Part shown: positions 49,865-58,373 of the stretch, one piece after another | How positions within the stretch are numbered: the stretch's first letter is position 1 | How the letters are laid out: every line of letters starts with the position of its first letter | Translations under genes and position numbers: made by a program | The notes under the pieces: generated by a model | Told to the model about the DNA's origin: nothing | Database searches by the model: none | The model's input: the letters and a program-made list of their open reading frames with translations, nothing else | Origin: Lewinellaceae bacterium | GTDB lineage: Bacteria; Bacteroidota; Bacteroidia; Chitinophagales; Saprospiraceae | NCBI GenBank assembly: GCA_020636105.1 | Contig: JACJYL010000002.1 | Coordinates: 1,054,001-1,118,000 of the forward strand | Direction of reading: 5' to 3' | Length of the DNA: 64,000 bases

Positions 49865-51772
49865 CTAATTTTTTGCCGACAGAGTGAAATGAAATGTTGA
49901 ACCTTTTTTCTCCTCAGATTCCAGCCAGATGTCGCCACCGTGTTGTTTCACGATTTTATCGCAAATAGCCAATCCTATGCCGGTGCCGGTATATTCTTCC
50001 TTTTTATGGAGCCGCTGAAAGATTTGAAATATTTTATTCTCAAAATCCTTATTGATCCCAATACCATTATCCGTGACAGAAAAATGGTGTTGGCCATTCT
50101 CACGAACATAACCAATGTGGATCTTTGGATCAGGCTTATTGTTAAATTTTATCCCATTGCTGATCAGGTTCTGTAACAACTGGTACATCTGTATGGTGTT
50201 CGATTGGACCACGGGAAGCTCATCAGCCGTAATGTTTACATGTCTTTCTTCGATTACTTTGTCCAGGGTGGCCTTTACAGAACCTACCACCTCGTTCATA
50301 TCGACCTCCTCATCCCGGGAAAGGGTATTTTGGGTAAGCCTGGAGTAAGCCAGAATATCTTCGAGCAAAGCACTCATGTGACGAACGCCCCCGGTAATGA
50401 TGTCGATATAATCTTTTCCTGTCACATCCAGCTTGTCTTCAAAGTTTCTTTTTAAAAGGGAGGAGAAGGAGCTGATATTACGCAAGGGCTCTTTAAGGTC
50501 ATGAGAAGCGACGTAAGCGAATTGTTCAAGGGCTGAGTTGGAGCGTATTAGTTTTTCGTTTTGAGCCTCGATCTGTTTATTCTTTTCTGTCAGCATTTTG
50601 GCATTACTCAACTGCAACCGGTAACGGGTAAAAAGTGCCAGCGCCACAATAGCGATGGTAAGGAAAATAAGCACGAAAATGAATATGGTCAGACGGTTTA
50701 CTTTTTTTTCGTTTTCCAGCAATGCGGTTTTTTGACTCAGGATCTCTGCTTCTTTTTTCGCCGTTTCGTATTTGGAAGTGATCTCAAGCATTGCTTTTTC
50801 CTTGGCTTCTCCCGAAATTTCTTCATCCAGTTTGTAGAAATTTTGCATTTCGCTGAAAGCCATTTCATAATTGCCCAACCCGGCATGGGCCAGGGATAAG
50901 ATTTCACAGGCATCTCTAAGTTTATCCTTCGCCCCGGCCTCTGTGCTAAAAAGGTAACTTGTCTTTCCAAGCTCCAGTGCTTTTTGGAAGTCCCGATTGT
51001 CCAGTTCGATCCTTGCGATCTGGTTCAGCAAAAAGGAAACTTTGTTCTTGTCTTCAATAGCCTCTGCGAGGGGCAATGATCTGTTGAAATAATAAAGAGC
51101 AGAATCGATTTGAGTCTTTTCTTTATAAAGCAACCCCATATTCTGCAAAACAAAACTCAACCCGCCCTTGTGCCCGGTAGCTTCACCGTATTGTAAAGCG
51201 ATTTTGTAGTTCAGCAGGGCGGCATCAAAATCCTGTTTTTTGAGGGCCACATCGGCCAGGTTATTATAGGAATATATCAACCCAACACTATCTTTTAGCT
51301 CTTTTCTCATATCCAGACCCAGACTATAGTATTTATTAGCCTGGTCATAATCTTCCTGGTGAAAAAATACGTTTCCGATGTTGTTATAGGAGCGCGATAA
51401 TCCGAGTTTGTCCCCAAGTTTTTCACGTTGGGCAAGGGCTTCAAAAAAGAACTTTGAGGCTTGTTCGTAATCGCCCTGATACCAGTAAACCATGCCTTTG
51501 TCATGAGTGATATCGGCTTTTCCTTTGGTCAGATTTAATTTATTGGCAATATCAAGAGCCTCATTTACATACTCTAAAGCTTTGGCAGATTCTTTTGCTT
51601 TTATTTCCCAGGCGAGATCACTGAGCAACCTCATTTTTATACTATCCTGAGGCATTTTAGCGAGGTCCTCATCCGTTATTTGGCCCAATGATTGGCCTTG
51701 AAGCAGTGTTAGACTGTTCAAACAAGCCAAAAATAAGGCTATAAAAAAAATACGTAAATACTTTTTTTTCAT
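49865..51772 (-). CDS. TPR-containing sensor histidine kinase
   Basis: The 635-residue protein has a signal/membrane start (MKKKYLRIFFIALFLACL), a periplasmic region of about six tetratricopeptide repeats (residues 55-320; for example LSRSYNNIGNVFFHQEDYDQANKYY), a coiled region, a transmembrane helix (about 365-385: LTIFIFVLIFLTIAIVALALF) and a cytoplasmic kinase. The H-box is ASHDLKEPLRNISSFSSLL, the N-box NLISNGIKFNN, with G-boxes DNGIGI and GTGIGLAI. No receiver or output domain and no response regulator gene are adjacent, so it is an orphan kinase. The TPR sensor type is common in Bacteroidota; its signal is unknown. Confidence 0.9.
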   Translation of the reverse strand: MKKKYLRIFFIALFLACLNSLTLLQGQSLGQITDEDLAKMPQDSIKMRLLSDLAWEIKAKESAKALEYVNEALDIANKLNLTKGKADITHDKGMVYWYQGDYEQASKFFFEALAQREKLGDKLGLSRSYNNIGNVFFHQEDYDQANKYYSLGLDMRKELKDSVGLIYSYNNLADVALKKQDFDAALLNYKIALQYGEATGHKGGLSFVLQNMGLLYKEKTQIDSALYYFNRSLPLAEAIEDKNKVSFLLNQIARIELDNRDFQKALELGKTSYLFSTEAGAKDKLRDACEILSLAHAGLGNYEMAFSEMQNFYKLDEEISGEAKEKAMLEITSKYETAKKEAEILSQKTALLENEKKVNRLTIFIFVLIFLTIAIVALALFTRYRLQLSNAKMLTEKNKQIEAQNEKLIRSNSALEQFAYVASHDLKEPLRNISSFSSLLKRNFEDKLDVTGKDYIDIITGGVRHMSALLEDILAYSRLTQNTLSRDEEVDMNEVVGSVKATLDKVIEERHVNITADELPVVQSNTIQMYQLLQNLISNGIKFNNKPDPKIHIGYVRENGQHHFSVTDNGIGINKDFENKIFQIFQRLHKKEEYTGTGIGLAICDKIVKQHGGDIWLESEEKKGSTFHFTLSAKN

Positions 51773-52145
51773 AAAAAGCGTAGGCACCTGATTCTTCAGG
51801 TGATTACAAAAATAGAAAAAAATGCTAAAAGTTTTCTTATGTTGCTGAGTTTGTAATTATATTTTTCAATCCTTGTCGGAAACGAGGTAAAATATTTCAT
51901 TAAAGCGCATTATCTTACCTTACCGCAGAATATAAAATTTTAAGAAAACATTAAGGCCTCTCTGATACTTTTTTAGACCAAAATGTCATTTTACTATTGA
52001 ACAAAAAGGCGATTAACCTCATTATATTTAAAAAACAGGAGGCTCCATTCTATATCGAAACATTCAAAAAAAATTAAGTTATTGCCCCTGTTTGATTCAT
52101 AATAGACACCCTGATCCCTGACGTTTTTTATGGATTAAAAAACTG
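51773..52145. other. Divergent promoter region, kinase and 52146 gene
   Basis: About 370 bp of AT-rich DNA between two divergent genes. It must hold both promoters, but no clear TTTG/TAnnTTTG pair stands out to me. No gene is visible. Confidence 0.5.
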
Positions 52146-55100
52146 ATGATTATGAGAACCAAAACATTCATTCTATCCCTTTTATTTGCAACAATTTCCT
52201 TTTCCAGCCTTCATGCACAATACTTCGGAAAGAATAAGCCTAATTATGAAAAAATAGATTTTAAAGTCCACGAAAGTCCGCACTTCAGGATTTACGAATA
52301 CATTGGTAACGACACTCTCCTAAATGATCTGACCTTTTGGAGTGAACAATGGTACCAGGCGCACCAAAATATCCTTCACGATACCATCAAAGGAAAAAAT
52401 CCCATTCTTTTTTATAATGATCATGCCGATTTTCAGCAAACTAATGCCGTCAGCGGCTCTATAGGAGCTGGTACCGGTGGAGTGACCGAAGGGTTGAAAA
52501 ACAGGGTAATTCTGCCGCTGGCCATGTCCAATGCCCAAACCAACCACGTTTTGGGGCACGAGATGGTTCACGCCTGGCAGTACAACATGATCTTAAAAGG
52601 GGATTCCACCTCCATGCAAAGTCTGAGTAACATCCCCCTGTGGATGATAGAAGGCCTTGCCGAGTATATGTCTCTGGGCAGCAACGATGCCCATACGGCT
52701 ATGTGGATGCGTGATGCCGTGCTTAACAAGGACATCCCCGAAATTAAGGACCTTTCCAACCCAAAATATTTTCCCTATCGATACGGCCATGCCTTCTGGG
52801 CCTTTTTGACCGGGTGGAAAAGCGATACCATCATAACCCCTTTTTTTAAAAGTGTGGCAAAATACGGTTTTGAAAAGGCCTGCGTTGAACAACTGGGCAT
52901 GGGAAGTAAAAACCTCTCTGCCCTGTGGGTAAAAGCCCTTGAAAATCAGTATGCCCCATACCTGAAAGGAGGAGAGGAAAAACCTTTCGGCAAAAAACTC
53001 ATCAGCAAGGAAAACGCCGGAGAGATGAATATTTCCCCTTCATTGAGCCCCAATGGACGGTACGTGGTTTTCATGTCTGAAAAAGACCTTTTTACCACGG
53101 ATCTTTTTGTGGCAGATGCCCAAACGGGTAATTTGCTCAACAAACTGGCCAGCACCCTCAAAGAAGGACACATCGACGATTACAACTATTACGAATCCGC
53201 CGGAACCTGGTTGCCAAACAGCAAAGAATTTGCCTTTGTCGGGGTAAGCAAAGGGCAAAATATTCTCATCATCAAAGAAGCCCTTACCGGGAAAACTTTG
53301 AGAGAAATTTCCCCAAAAGGATTGCCGGCTTTTTCAAGCCCGACATGGTCGCCCGATGGCAAAACCATCGTGTTGAGCGGAATGGAGAACGGCCAGTCCG
53401 ACCTCTATGCCCTGGATCTCAAATCTGAAAAACTTACCCGACTGACCAATGATTCTTATTCAGAGATTCAGCCGGAATGGTCCCCTGACGGTGATCAACT
53501 GGTTTTTGCCACAGATTACCTCAGCATGGGATCCCAAACCGCCTATGGCCCCTGGAGGCTCAATATCGCAAGGATGGATATGGCCAGCGGTGTGATTGAA
53601 TATTTCGATCTTTTCCCCGGCGCTGATAACCTGAATCCGGTGGTGGATACCACCGGAAACATCCTTTTCCTGTCGAACAGAGACGGTTACCGCAATATCT
53701 ATAAATATGTGCCTCAAACCGGGGCCGTTTATCAATTGACCGACCTGATCACCGGCGTCAGCGGGATCACCCCTTATGCTCCGGCGATTACCATTGCCCG
53801 TAATCGGAACAGATTGATCTATACCCATTATTTTAAGAACAACTATACGCTCTACCGCACAGATTCTGAAGAGATGCCGGCCATGGAGGTCAATCCTAAA
53901 CAAATTGAAACAGGAGCGGCACAGCTTCCTAAAATCGACTCCACCGTAATCAGCCTGGTGGATCAGCAACTGGATCATTTTCAAGGATCTCCTACCGACT
54001 CAACAGTGGCCCTTGAGAATGTACCCTACAAACCTAATTTCAAACTCGATTTTGTCGGAGGAGGAGCCGGAATGGGGGTAGGCACCAGCCAGGCTTTTGG
54101 CACCACTACAGGTGCCGTAGGTGGGGTGGATATGCTGTTTAGCGACATCCTGGGCAACAACCAATTATATACCAGCCTGGCCCTCAATGGCGAGATCGCT
54201 GATTTTGGCGGAGTAGTCGCCTACCTGAACAATCAGAAAAAAATCAATTGGGGAGCCTCTTTCTCGCACATTCCTTATAGAAGCGTTTACGGAGGGTTTA
54301 CCGGATTTGAAAACCTGGAAGTCACCAGCGGCGGTTATATTGAAACGGCTAAATACCAATATCTGATCAACCGACTGTTCGAAGATAAGGTCGGATTGTT
54401 TGCCCAGTTGCCATTTTCCACCACACTGAGAGTGGAGGCCAGTACTTCTTATTCAAGGTACAGCAACAAAGTGGTGAAACTTGAAAATTATTACGACATT
54501 TATAATCGGCTGGTGCTCCAGAATAAAACCAAGCAGGAAGGAGACCCCGGTTTCAATCTTTGGACGGCCGGGGCGGCACTCGTTGGAGACAATTCCTACT
54601 TTGGCCTCACAGCACCACTTCAGGGATATCGCTTCCGCGTGGGGGCAGAACAATACATGGGCGAATTTCACTTCACCGCTCCGACCCTTGATTTCAGGGT
54701 TTATAAATTCTTTAAGCCGGTAGGTTTTGCTTTTAGGGTTTTACACTACGGTCGGTATGGAGGCAACAGTGATGAGCTGTACCCGCTTTATGTAGGCAGC
54801 CCATGGTACGTACGAGGGTTTAATTCCAACAAAGCCATCGATCTGTTCGTCCAGAATGATAAATCATTCAACCAGTTGATCGGAAGTAAGCTCCTGGTCT
54901 CTAATTTCGAGGTGAGAATTCCGTTTTCCGGACCGGAAAGACTGGCGCTGATCAAATCAAAGATTTTCTTCACCGATCTGAACTTCTTTATTGATGGAGG
55001 AATGGCCTGGACCGACTACAAACAATTTAAACCAAAAAATGACTCAGGATACCTGGATGTAGTGCCCGTTTTCACTACCGGGGTTTCCGTGAGGATCAAC

Positions 55101-55196
55101 CTGTTTGGCGCAATGATCCTGGAGCCTTATTACGCTTACCCGCTGATGAAAAATAGCAAATGGACCTTTGGGTTTAACCTTTTGCCGGGGTGGTAA
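52146..55196 (+). CDS. Exported metallopeptidase-propeller-outer membrane barrel protein
   Basis: The 1016-residue protein has a signal peptide (TFILSLLFATISFSSLHAQ). Residues about 120-260 hold a gluzincin-like zinc peptidase motif, HEMVHAWQ, with the downstream Glu in IEGLAEYM. A TolB/WD40-like propeller follows (about 285-590: SPSLSPNGRYVVFMS, SPTWSPDGKTIVLSG, QPEWSPDGDQLVFAT). From about 640 there is a beta-barrel-like region resembling BamA/surface antigen ends (GSPWYVRGFNSN, FFIDGGMAWTDY, PYYAYPL...GFNLLPGW, a C-terminal Trp as in outer membrane proteins). This order is known in Bacteroidota but not characterised, to my knowledge. A second ATG at 52152 is equally possible. Confidence 0.82.
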   Translation: MIMRTKTFILSLLFATISFSSLHAQYFGKNKPNYEKIDFKVHESPHFRIYEYIGNDTLLNDLTFWSEQWYQAHQNILHDTIKGKNPILFYNDHADFQQTNAVSGSIGAGTGGVTEGLKNRVILPLAMSNAQTNHVLGHEMVHAWQYNMILKGDSTSMQSLSNIPLWMIEGLAEYMSLGSNDAHTAMWMRDAVLNKDIPEIKDLSNPKYFPYRYGHAFWAFLTGWKSDTIITPFFKSVAKYGFEKACVEQLGMGSKNLSALWVKALENQYAPYLKGGEEKPFGKKLISKENAGEMNISPSLSPNGRYVVFMSEKDLFTTDLFVADAQTGNLLNKLASTLKEGHIDDYNYYESAGTWLPNSKEFAFVGVSKGQNILIIKEALTGKTLREISPKGLPAFSSPTWSPDGKTIVLSGMENGQSDLYALDLKSEKLTRLTNDSYSEIQPEWSPDGDQLVFATDYLSMGSQTAYGPWRLNIARMDMASGVIEYFDLFPGADNLNPVVDTTGNILFLSNRDGYRNIYKYVPQTGAVYQLTDLITGVSGITPYAPAITIARNRNRLIYTHYFKNNYTLYRTDSEEMPAMEVNPKQIETGAAQLPKIDSTVISLVDQQLDHFQGSPTDSTVALENVPYKPNFKLDFVGGGAGMGVGTSQAFGTTTGAVGGVDMLFSDILGNNQLYTSLALNGEIADFGGVVAYLNNQKKINWGASFSHIPYRSVYGGFTGFENLEVTSGGYIETAKYQYLINRLFEDKVGLFAQLPFSTTLRVEASTSYSRYSNKVVKLENYYDIYNRLVLQNKTKQEGDPGFNLWTAGAALVGDNSYFGLTAPLQGYRFRVGAEQYMGEFHFTAPTLDFRVYKFFKPVGFAFRVLHYGRYGGNSDELYPLYVGSPWYVRGFNSNKAIDLFVQNDKSFNQLIGSKLLVSNFEVRIPFSGPERLALIKSKIFFTDLNFFIDGGMAWTDYKQFKPKNDSGYLDVVPVFTTGVSVRINLFGAMILEPYYAYPLMKNSKWTFGFNLLPGW

Positions 55197-55197
55197 G

Positions 55198-55270
55198 AGG
55201 ATGGATGGATGTGCTGATGTGCTGATGTGCAGATGGATGGATGGATGGATGGATGGATGGATGGATGGAT
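55198..55270. repeat. Simple repeats: gatgtgct and (atgg)n
   Basis: Directly after the stop codon of the peptidase-barrel gene are three gatgtgc-like copies followed by about ten tandem atgg tetranucleotides. Copy number is likely unstable. No gene is present. Confidence 0.95.
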
Positions 55271-55343
55271 TGCCGGAGGTCTTGACATCAAAAAAACAAT
55301 CCTGCAAATCTTAAAATCCTGAAATCCTGATCCTGCATTAAAG

Positions 55344-55379
55344 AAGGGGCAGCAAAATAAATTTGCCGCCCCTTTTTTG
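55344..55379 (+). terminator. Bidirectional terminator between convergent genes
   Basis: aaggggc (55344-55350) pairs with gcccctt (55368-55374), with inner pairing of gcaaa and tttgc, and a T-run follows on the plus strand. It is about 150 bp after the barrel-protein gene and 29 bp before the 3' end of the next, convergent gene. Confidence 0.8.
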
Positions 55380-55407
55380 ATCCTCAGAAAGATTTTCTGA
55401 AAATTTA

Positions 55408-57450
55408 CTATTTCACAACCACCTTGGAGGTGATCACCTGGCTGTTCGTTTGCAAACGAACCAGATAAGTACCCTGTGGAAGGTTATTTACCTTAATATT
55501 TTTTGATTGAGATCCTGCTAAATAATCCATTGTCCCGGCAGAAGCCACGCGGCGACCGGTTAGATCAAACAGATCAATGGCCACTTTTGAATCTTCGAGC
55601 AATTCAAAATTGACCCAACATTCGTTGGTAGCCGGGTTAGGGAATACTTTTAAAGCCGCAGCATTAAATGAAGGCTCGTCTGTATCTTGGATGACTCCGT
55701 CAAACTCCCCTTCATCAAAACCGGCACCGTAAAAATACCAGTATTCGATCGGTGCGAGGTCATTTCCCAAATCTGAAGGCACACTGTAAACGATAGGCAA
55801 TTCATGATCCCAGTTCTCTCCATCGGTGATGGCTACCGGGGAAGTCATATGCAGATAAGATTGAAAAGCCGCATCGGTAAACTCGAAATCGTCCCAAACG
55901 TAACCCGGAATGACCCCAAAGTTCTTTTCCTTAATAACTGCCCCATCACTGGTTCGGAAGGCATATCCGAAAATATCAGGGTTGCTGTTCGGTCTGTCTG
56001 TCGCTGTATCATCGTAATGGGTTAAGGCATACGTAAAGAAAATGTATTGCCCGTCTGCAGAACGTGAGGCCTGCAATCTTTCATCAATGGCAGCGGTGGT
56101 GCCCACATCCCCGTCGGTGTTGTAGTAACCTCCTACCCTTCTGTAATCCCAATCGACTCCGTCGGTAGTAAAATGGAACAATTCAACGGTAAATACACCT
56201 ATCCAGACAAATCCGAACTGAGCGGCACTGGTATCTGATTTGCTCAACATACTGGCCACGATATGAAGCTTGCCTGCTGCATCAACGGCTATATCAAACT
56301 GGCTCATATAAGGCACTTGTGGAGAACCCTGGGCAAGTGAATCTGCCTGACCGTCTCCATCTCCGTCAATAGGAATGGTCCATTCAAGCAAAGAATCCAT
56401 GGCCTGGTAATGCACACGTGGTTGTTTTACCCAGGTATCTCCTCCGTCCGTTGTTTTCCAGATGATGGGTTTCACACTTGGATAGATTTCGTCATCATCA
56501 GCGTCAATGCCTGTGAGCACATAATATCCGGTTTGTCCGTCAGGGCTAAAAGCAATGCGTGGATTGACCACAAAACTGTCAATGGCGCCGGTATAATCAA
56601 TATCCAGTTCATTTACTGTTCGGGTAAAACTGTTGCCGTCGAAAGCAAGTTTGGTGGCCAATCCGGGATTCCAGAACTGGGCAGCAAAAGTTGTCGCTCC
56701 GGGTCTGGCTTCTCTCTTGTTGTTGGCATACCAAAGGGAACCATCAGGATTGGAGACAAGACCATAAGGCAGATAAGCTGCCGAATCAGGAATGGTGGTA
56801 TAATAATCCTCTGTAGCATTATTTCCGTCAAGGTCAGAGGTGGTTACGAATTCCCATCCCCATGAGCTATCGCCATAATCGGGGTTGACCCATAAAGCCG
56901 GCCCTACGCCTACAAATTTGGCATTGGCAATATCCGTATTGCCCGGAGGGTTGTAAATGGCTCCGTTAGGGTAACGATTTCCGTCAAAAGTTGTACCCTC
57001 GCCATTAGCGAGCGCGGGGGTAACCTGCTTATTGGAATAATCCCATGTGGCCCCTCCGTCGGTAGAAACATCAAAACTGATGATGCCGCTGCCGCCGGCT
57101 TCCCCTGCGTTTTGGCGGTGACAAAATACCAGGGCATCGAGGGCAGGTTCGTAGGTCAGTGAGTTTGGACTTCCTGATACCACGGAAAAAATGTTAGCGG
57201 AAGAACCCAGTTTGATAGAATAAGGTTCACCTGATCTGTAACCTACTTCTTGTTCTGTTTCATTATTGTTTAGGGGTATTTGCCAGGCAGGATCAGCAGC
57301 CGGAATATCTGCAGGCATTGTCGCTAATGCCTTTAATTTCCCATCCGCTTTTTCTCCAAAGCGCATTTGCGCTTTTCTCGCCAACTCAGATTGCGCAGTC
57401 ATCACTCCGGCAATCATCAACAAGATCAATACTGGTAACAGTCTTTTCAT
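55408..57450 (-). CDS. T9SS-exported protein with sialidase-like (BNR) repeats
   Basis: The 680-residue protein has a signal peptide (LLPVLILLMIAGVMTAQ), a long region with BNR/propeller-like motifs (FDVSTDGGATWDYSN, IWKTTDGGDTWVK, FHFTTDGVDWDYR) typical of exo-alpha-sialidase-like folds, and a type A T9SS C-terminal domain (LKVFPNPATNECWVNFELLEDSKVAIDLFDLTGRRV ... LPQGTYLVRLQTNSQVITSKVVVK). Catalytic residues of sialidase were not identified, so the enzyme activity is unproven. A broken paralogue of its C-terminal part lies upstream at 57610-58035. Confidence 0.85.
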   Translation of the reverse strand: MKRLLPVLILLMIAGVMTAQSELARKAQMRFGEKADGKLKALATMPADIPAADPAWQIPLNNNETEQEVGYRSGEPYSIKLGSSANIFSVVSGSPNSLTYEPALDALVFCHRQNAGEAGGSGIISFDVSTDGGATWDYSNKQVTPALANGEGTTFDGNRYPNGAIYNPPGNTDIANAKFVGVGPALWVNPDYGDSSWGWEFVTTSDLDGNNATEDYYTTIPDSAAYLPYGLVSNPDGSLWYANNKREARPGATTFAAQFWNPGLATKLAFDGNSFTRTVNELDIDYTGAIDSFVVNPRIAFSPDGQTGYYVLTGIDADDDEIYPSVKPIIWKTTDGGDTWVKQPRVHYQAMDSLLEWTIPIDGDGDGQADSLAQGSPQVPYMSQFDIAVDAAGKLHIVASMLSKSDTSAAQFGFVWIGVFTVELFHFTTDGVDWDYRRVGGYYNTDGDVGTTAAIDERLQASRSADGQYIFFTYALTHYDDTATDRPNSNPDIFGYAFRTSDGAVIKEKNFGVIPGYVWDDFEFTDAAFQSYLHMTSPVAITDGENWDHELPIVYSVPSDLGNDLAPIEYWYFYGAGFDEGEFDGVIQDTDEPSFNAAALKVFPNPATNECWVNFELLEDSKVAIDLFDLTGRRVASAGTMDYLAGSQSKNIKVNNLPQGTYLVRLQTNSQVITSKVVVK

Positions 57451-57609
57451 ACTAGTAAAAATTTTTATGATTAAAAAACAAGGGATAAATATATTATTGT
57501 TTTGGAATTAAAAACCCTAACCATACCTCTTTTATCATTTCAAAGACAAAAACGGGCAGTAAAAATGAATTCCCCCTCGTTTTTGACTGAAAAGAGACTT
57601 AACTCAAGA

Positions 57610-58035
57610 TTATTTTATAATTACTTTGAACGTTTCCACCTGGTTTTCTATTTGCAGGCGAACCATGTATGTTCCTTGTGGTAAATTATTCAATTCAATA
57701 TTTTCACCATGTGCTCCTGCAACTAAATCCTTAGTTCCTCCAGAAGCTACCCGGCGTCCCGCCAGGTCAAAAAGATCGATGGCTAATTTGGAATCTTCCA
57801 ATAGTTCGAATTCTACCCAGACATTATTGGTTGCCGGGTATGAATATTCTTTGATGGTTTTTTGATTAAATACAGGCTCTCTGTTTTGTTTACACCATCA
57901 AATTCCCACTCATCAAAACCTATTCCTTTAAAGTACCAGTATTCGATCGGTTGAAATTCATCATCAATATCAGTAGGAACACCATAAACTTCTGGTAACT
58001 CATGATCATAGTTATTTCCATAAGTCAACCACCAT
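57610..58035 (-). pseudogene. Truncated and frameshifted copy of the 55408-57450 gene C-terminus
   Basis: On the minus strand the sequence reads NYDHELPEVYGVPTDIDDE, then PIEYWYFKGIGFDEWEFDGV, matching GENWDHELPIVYSVPSD and PIEYWYFYGAGFDEGEFDGV of the neighbouring gene. After a frame change near 57885-57895 it continues EPVFNQKTIKEYSYPATNN, then ELLEDSKLAIDLFDLAGRRV, and a complete T9SS end (LPQGTYMVRLQIENQVETFKVIIK). Homology stops abruptly at about 58035 and no signal peptide is found, so it is a remnant of a tandem duplication. The stretch from 58036 to 58310 has no recognisable gene. Confidence 0.85.
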
Positions 58036-58310
58036 CTTCTGAGAAGGAGGCTTGACACAAAGGCAGAAGGCAGAGCTTTCTATCCCACAAAGCTATCCTT
58101 CCAACCTCCCCCAAACATTGGGAGAAATATTGAAGGCATAGCCTAATGAACATCCCCCCCGAAGGAGGTGAGTTTCTAAATTTACCTGGAAAACAGGTGA
58201 CTTATGACTTTTATCGTCTGATGGACGGAACTACTTTATTAAAGTGTTCTGAGTTTGGTGGTGCGGTAATTGCCAATATGTAATCCGTACCAGAACTTCT
58301 TCTATATGAA

Positions 58311-58350
58311 TTAAAAAGGGCAACTTCTAAAAAGAAGTTGCCCTTTTTAA
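58311..58350 (-). terminator. Strong bidirectional terminator of the PA-domain T9SS gene
   Basis: A perfect 16-bp stem (aaaaagggcaacttct at 58313-58328 with its complement at 58333-58348) has a 4-nt loop and T-rich sides on both strands. It is 24 bp past the stop codon of the 58374 gene. Confidence 0.93.
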
Positions 58351-58373
58351 TTCAAAAAACAAAAAACAAACTT

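Noticed and set aside
55198..55270. (atgg)n tract considered as a phase-variation switch
   Set aside because: It lies after a stop codon and outside any reading frame or promoter, so slippage would not switch a gene on or off.
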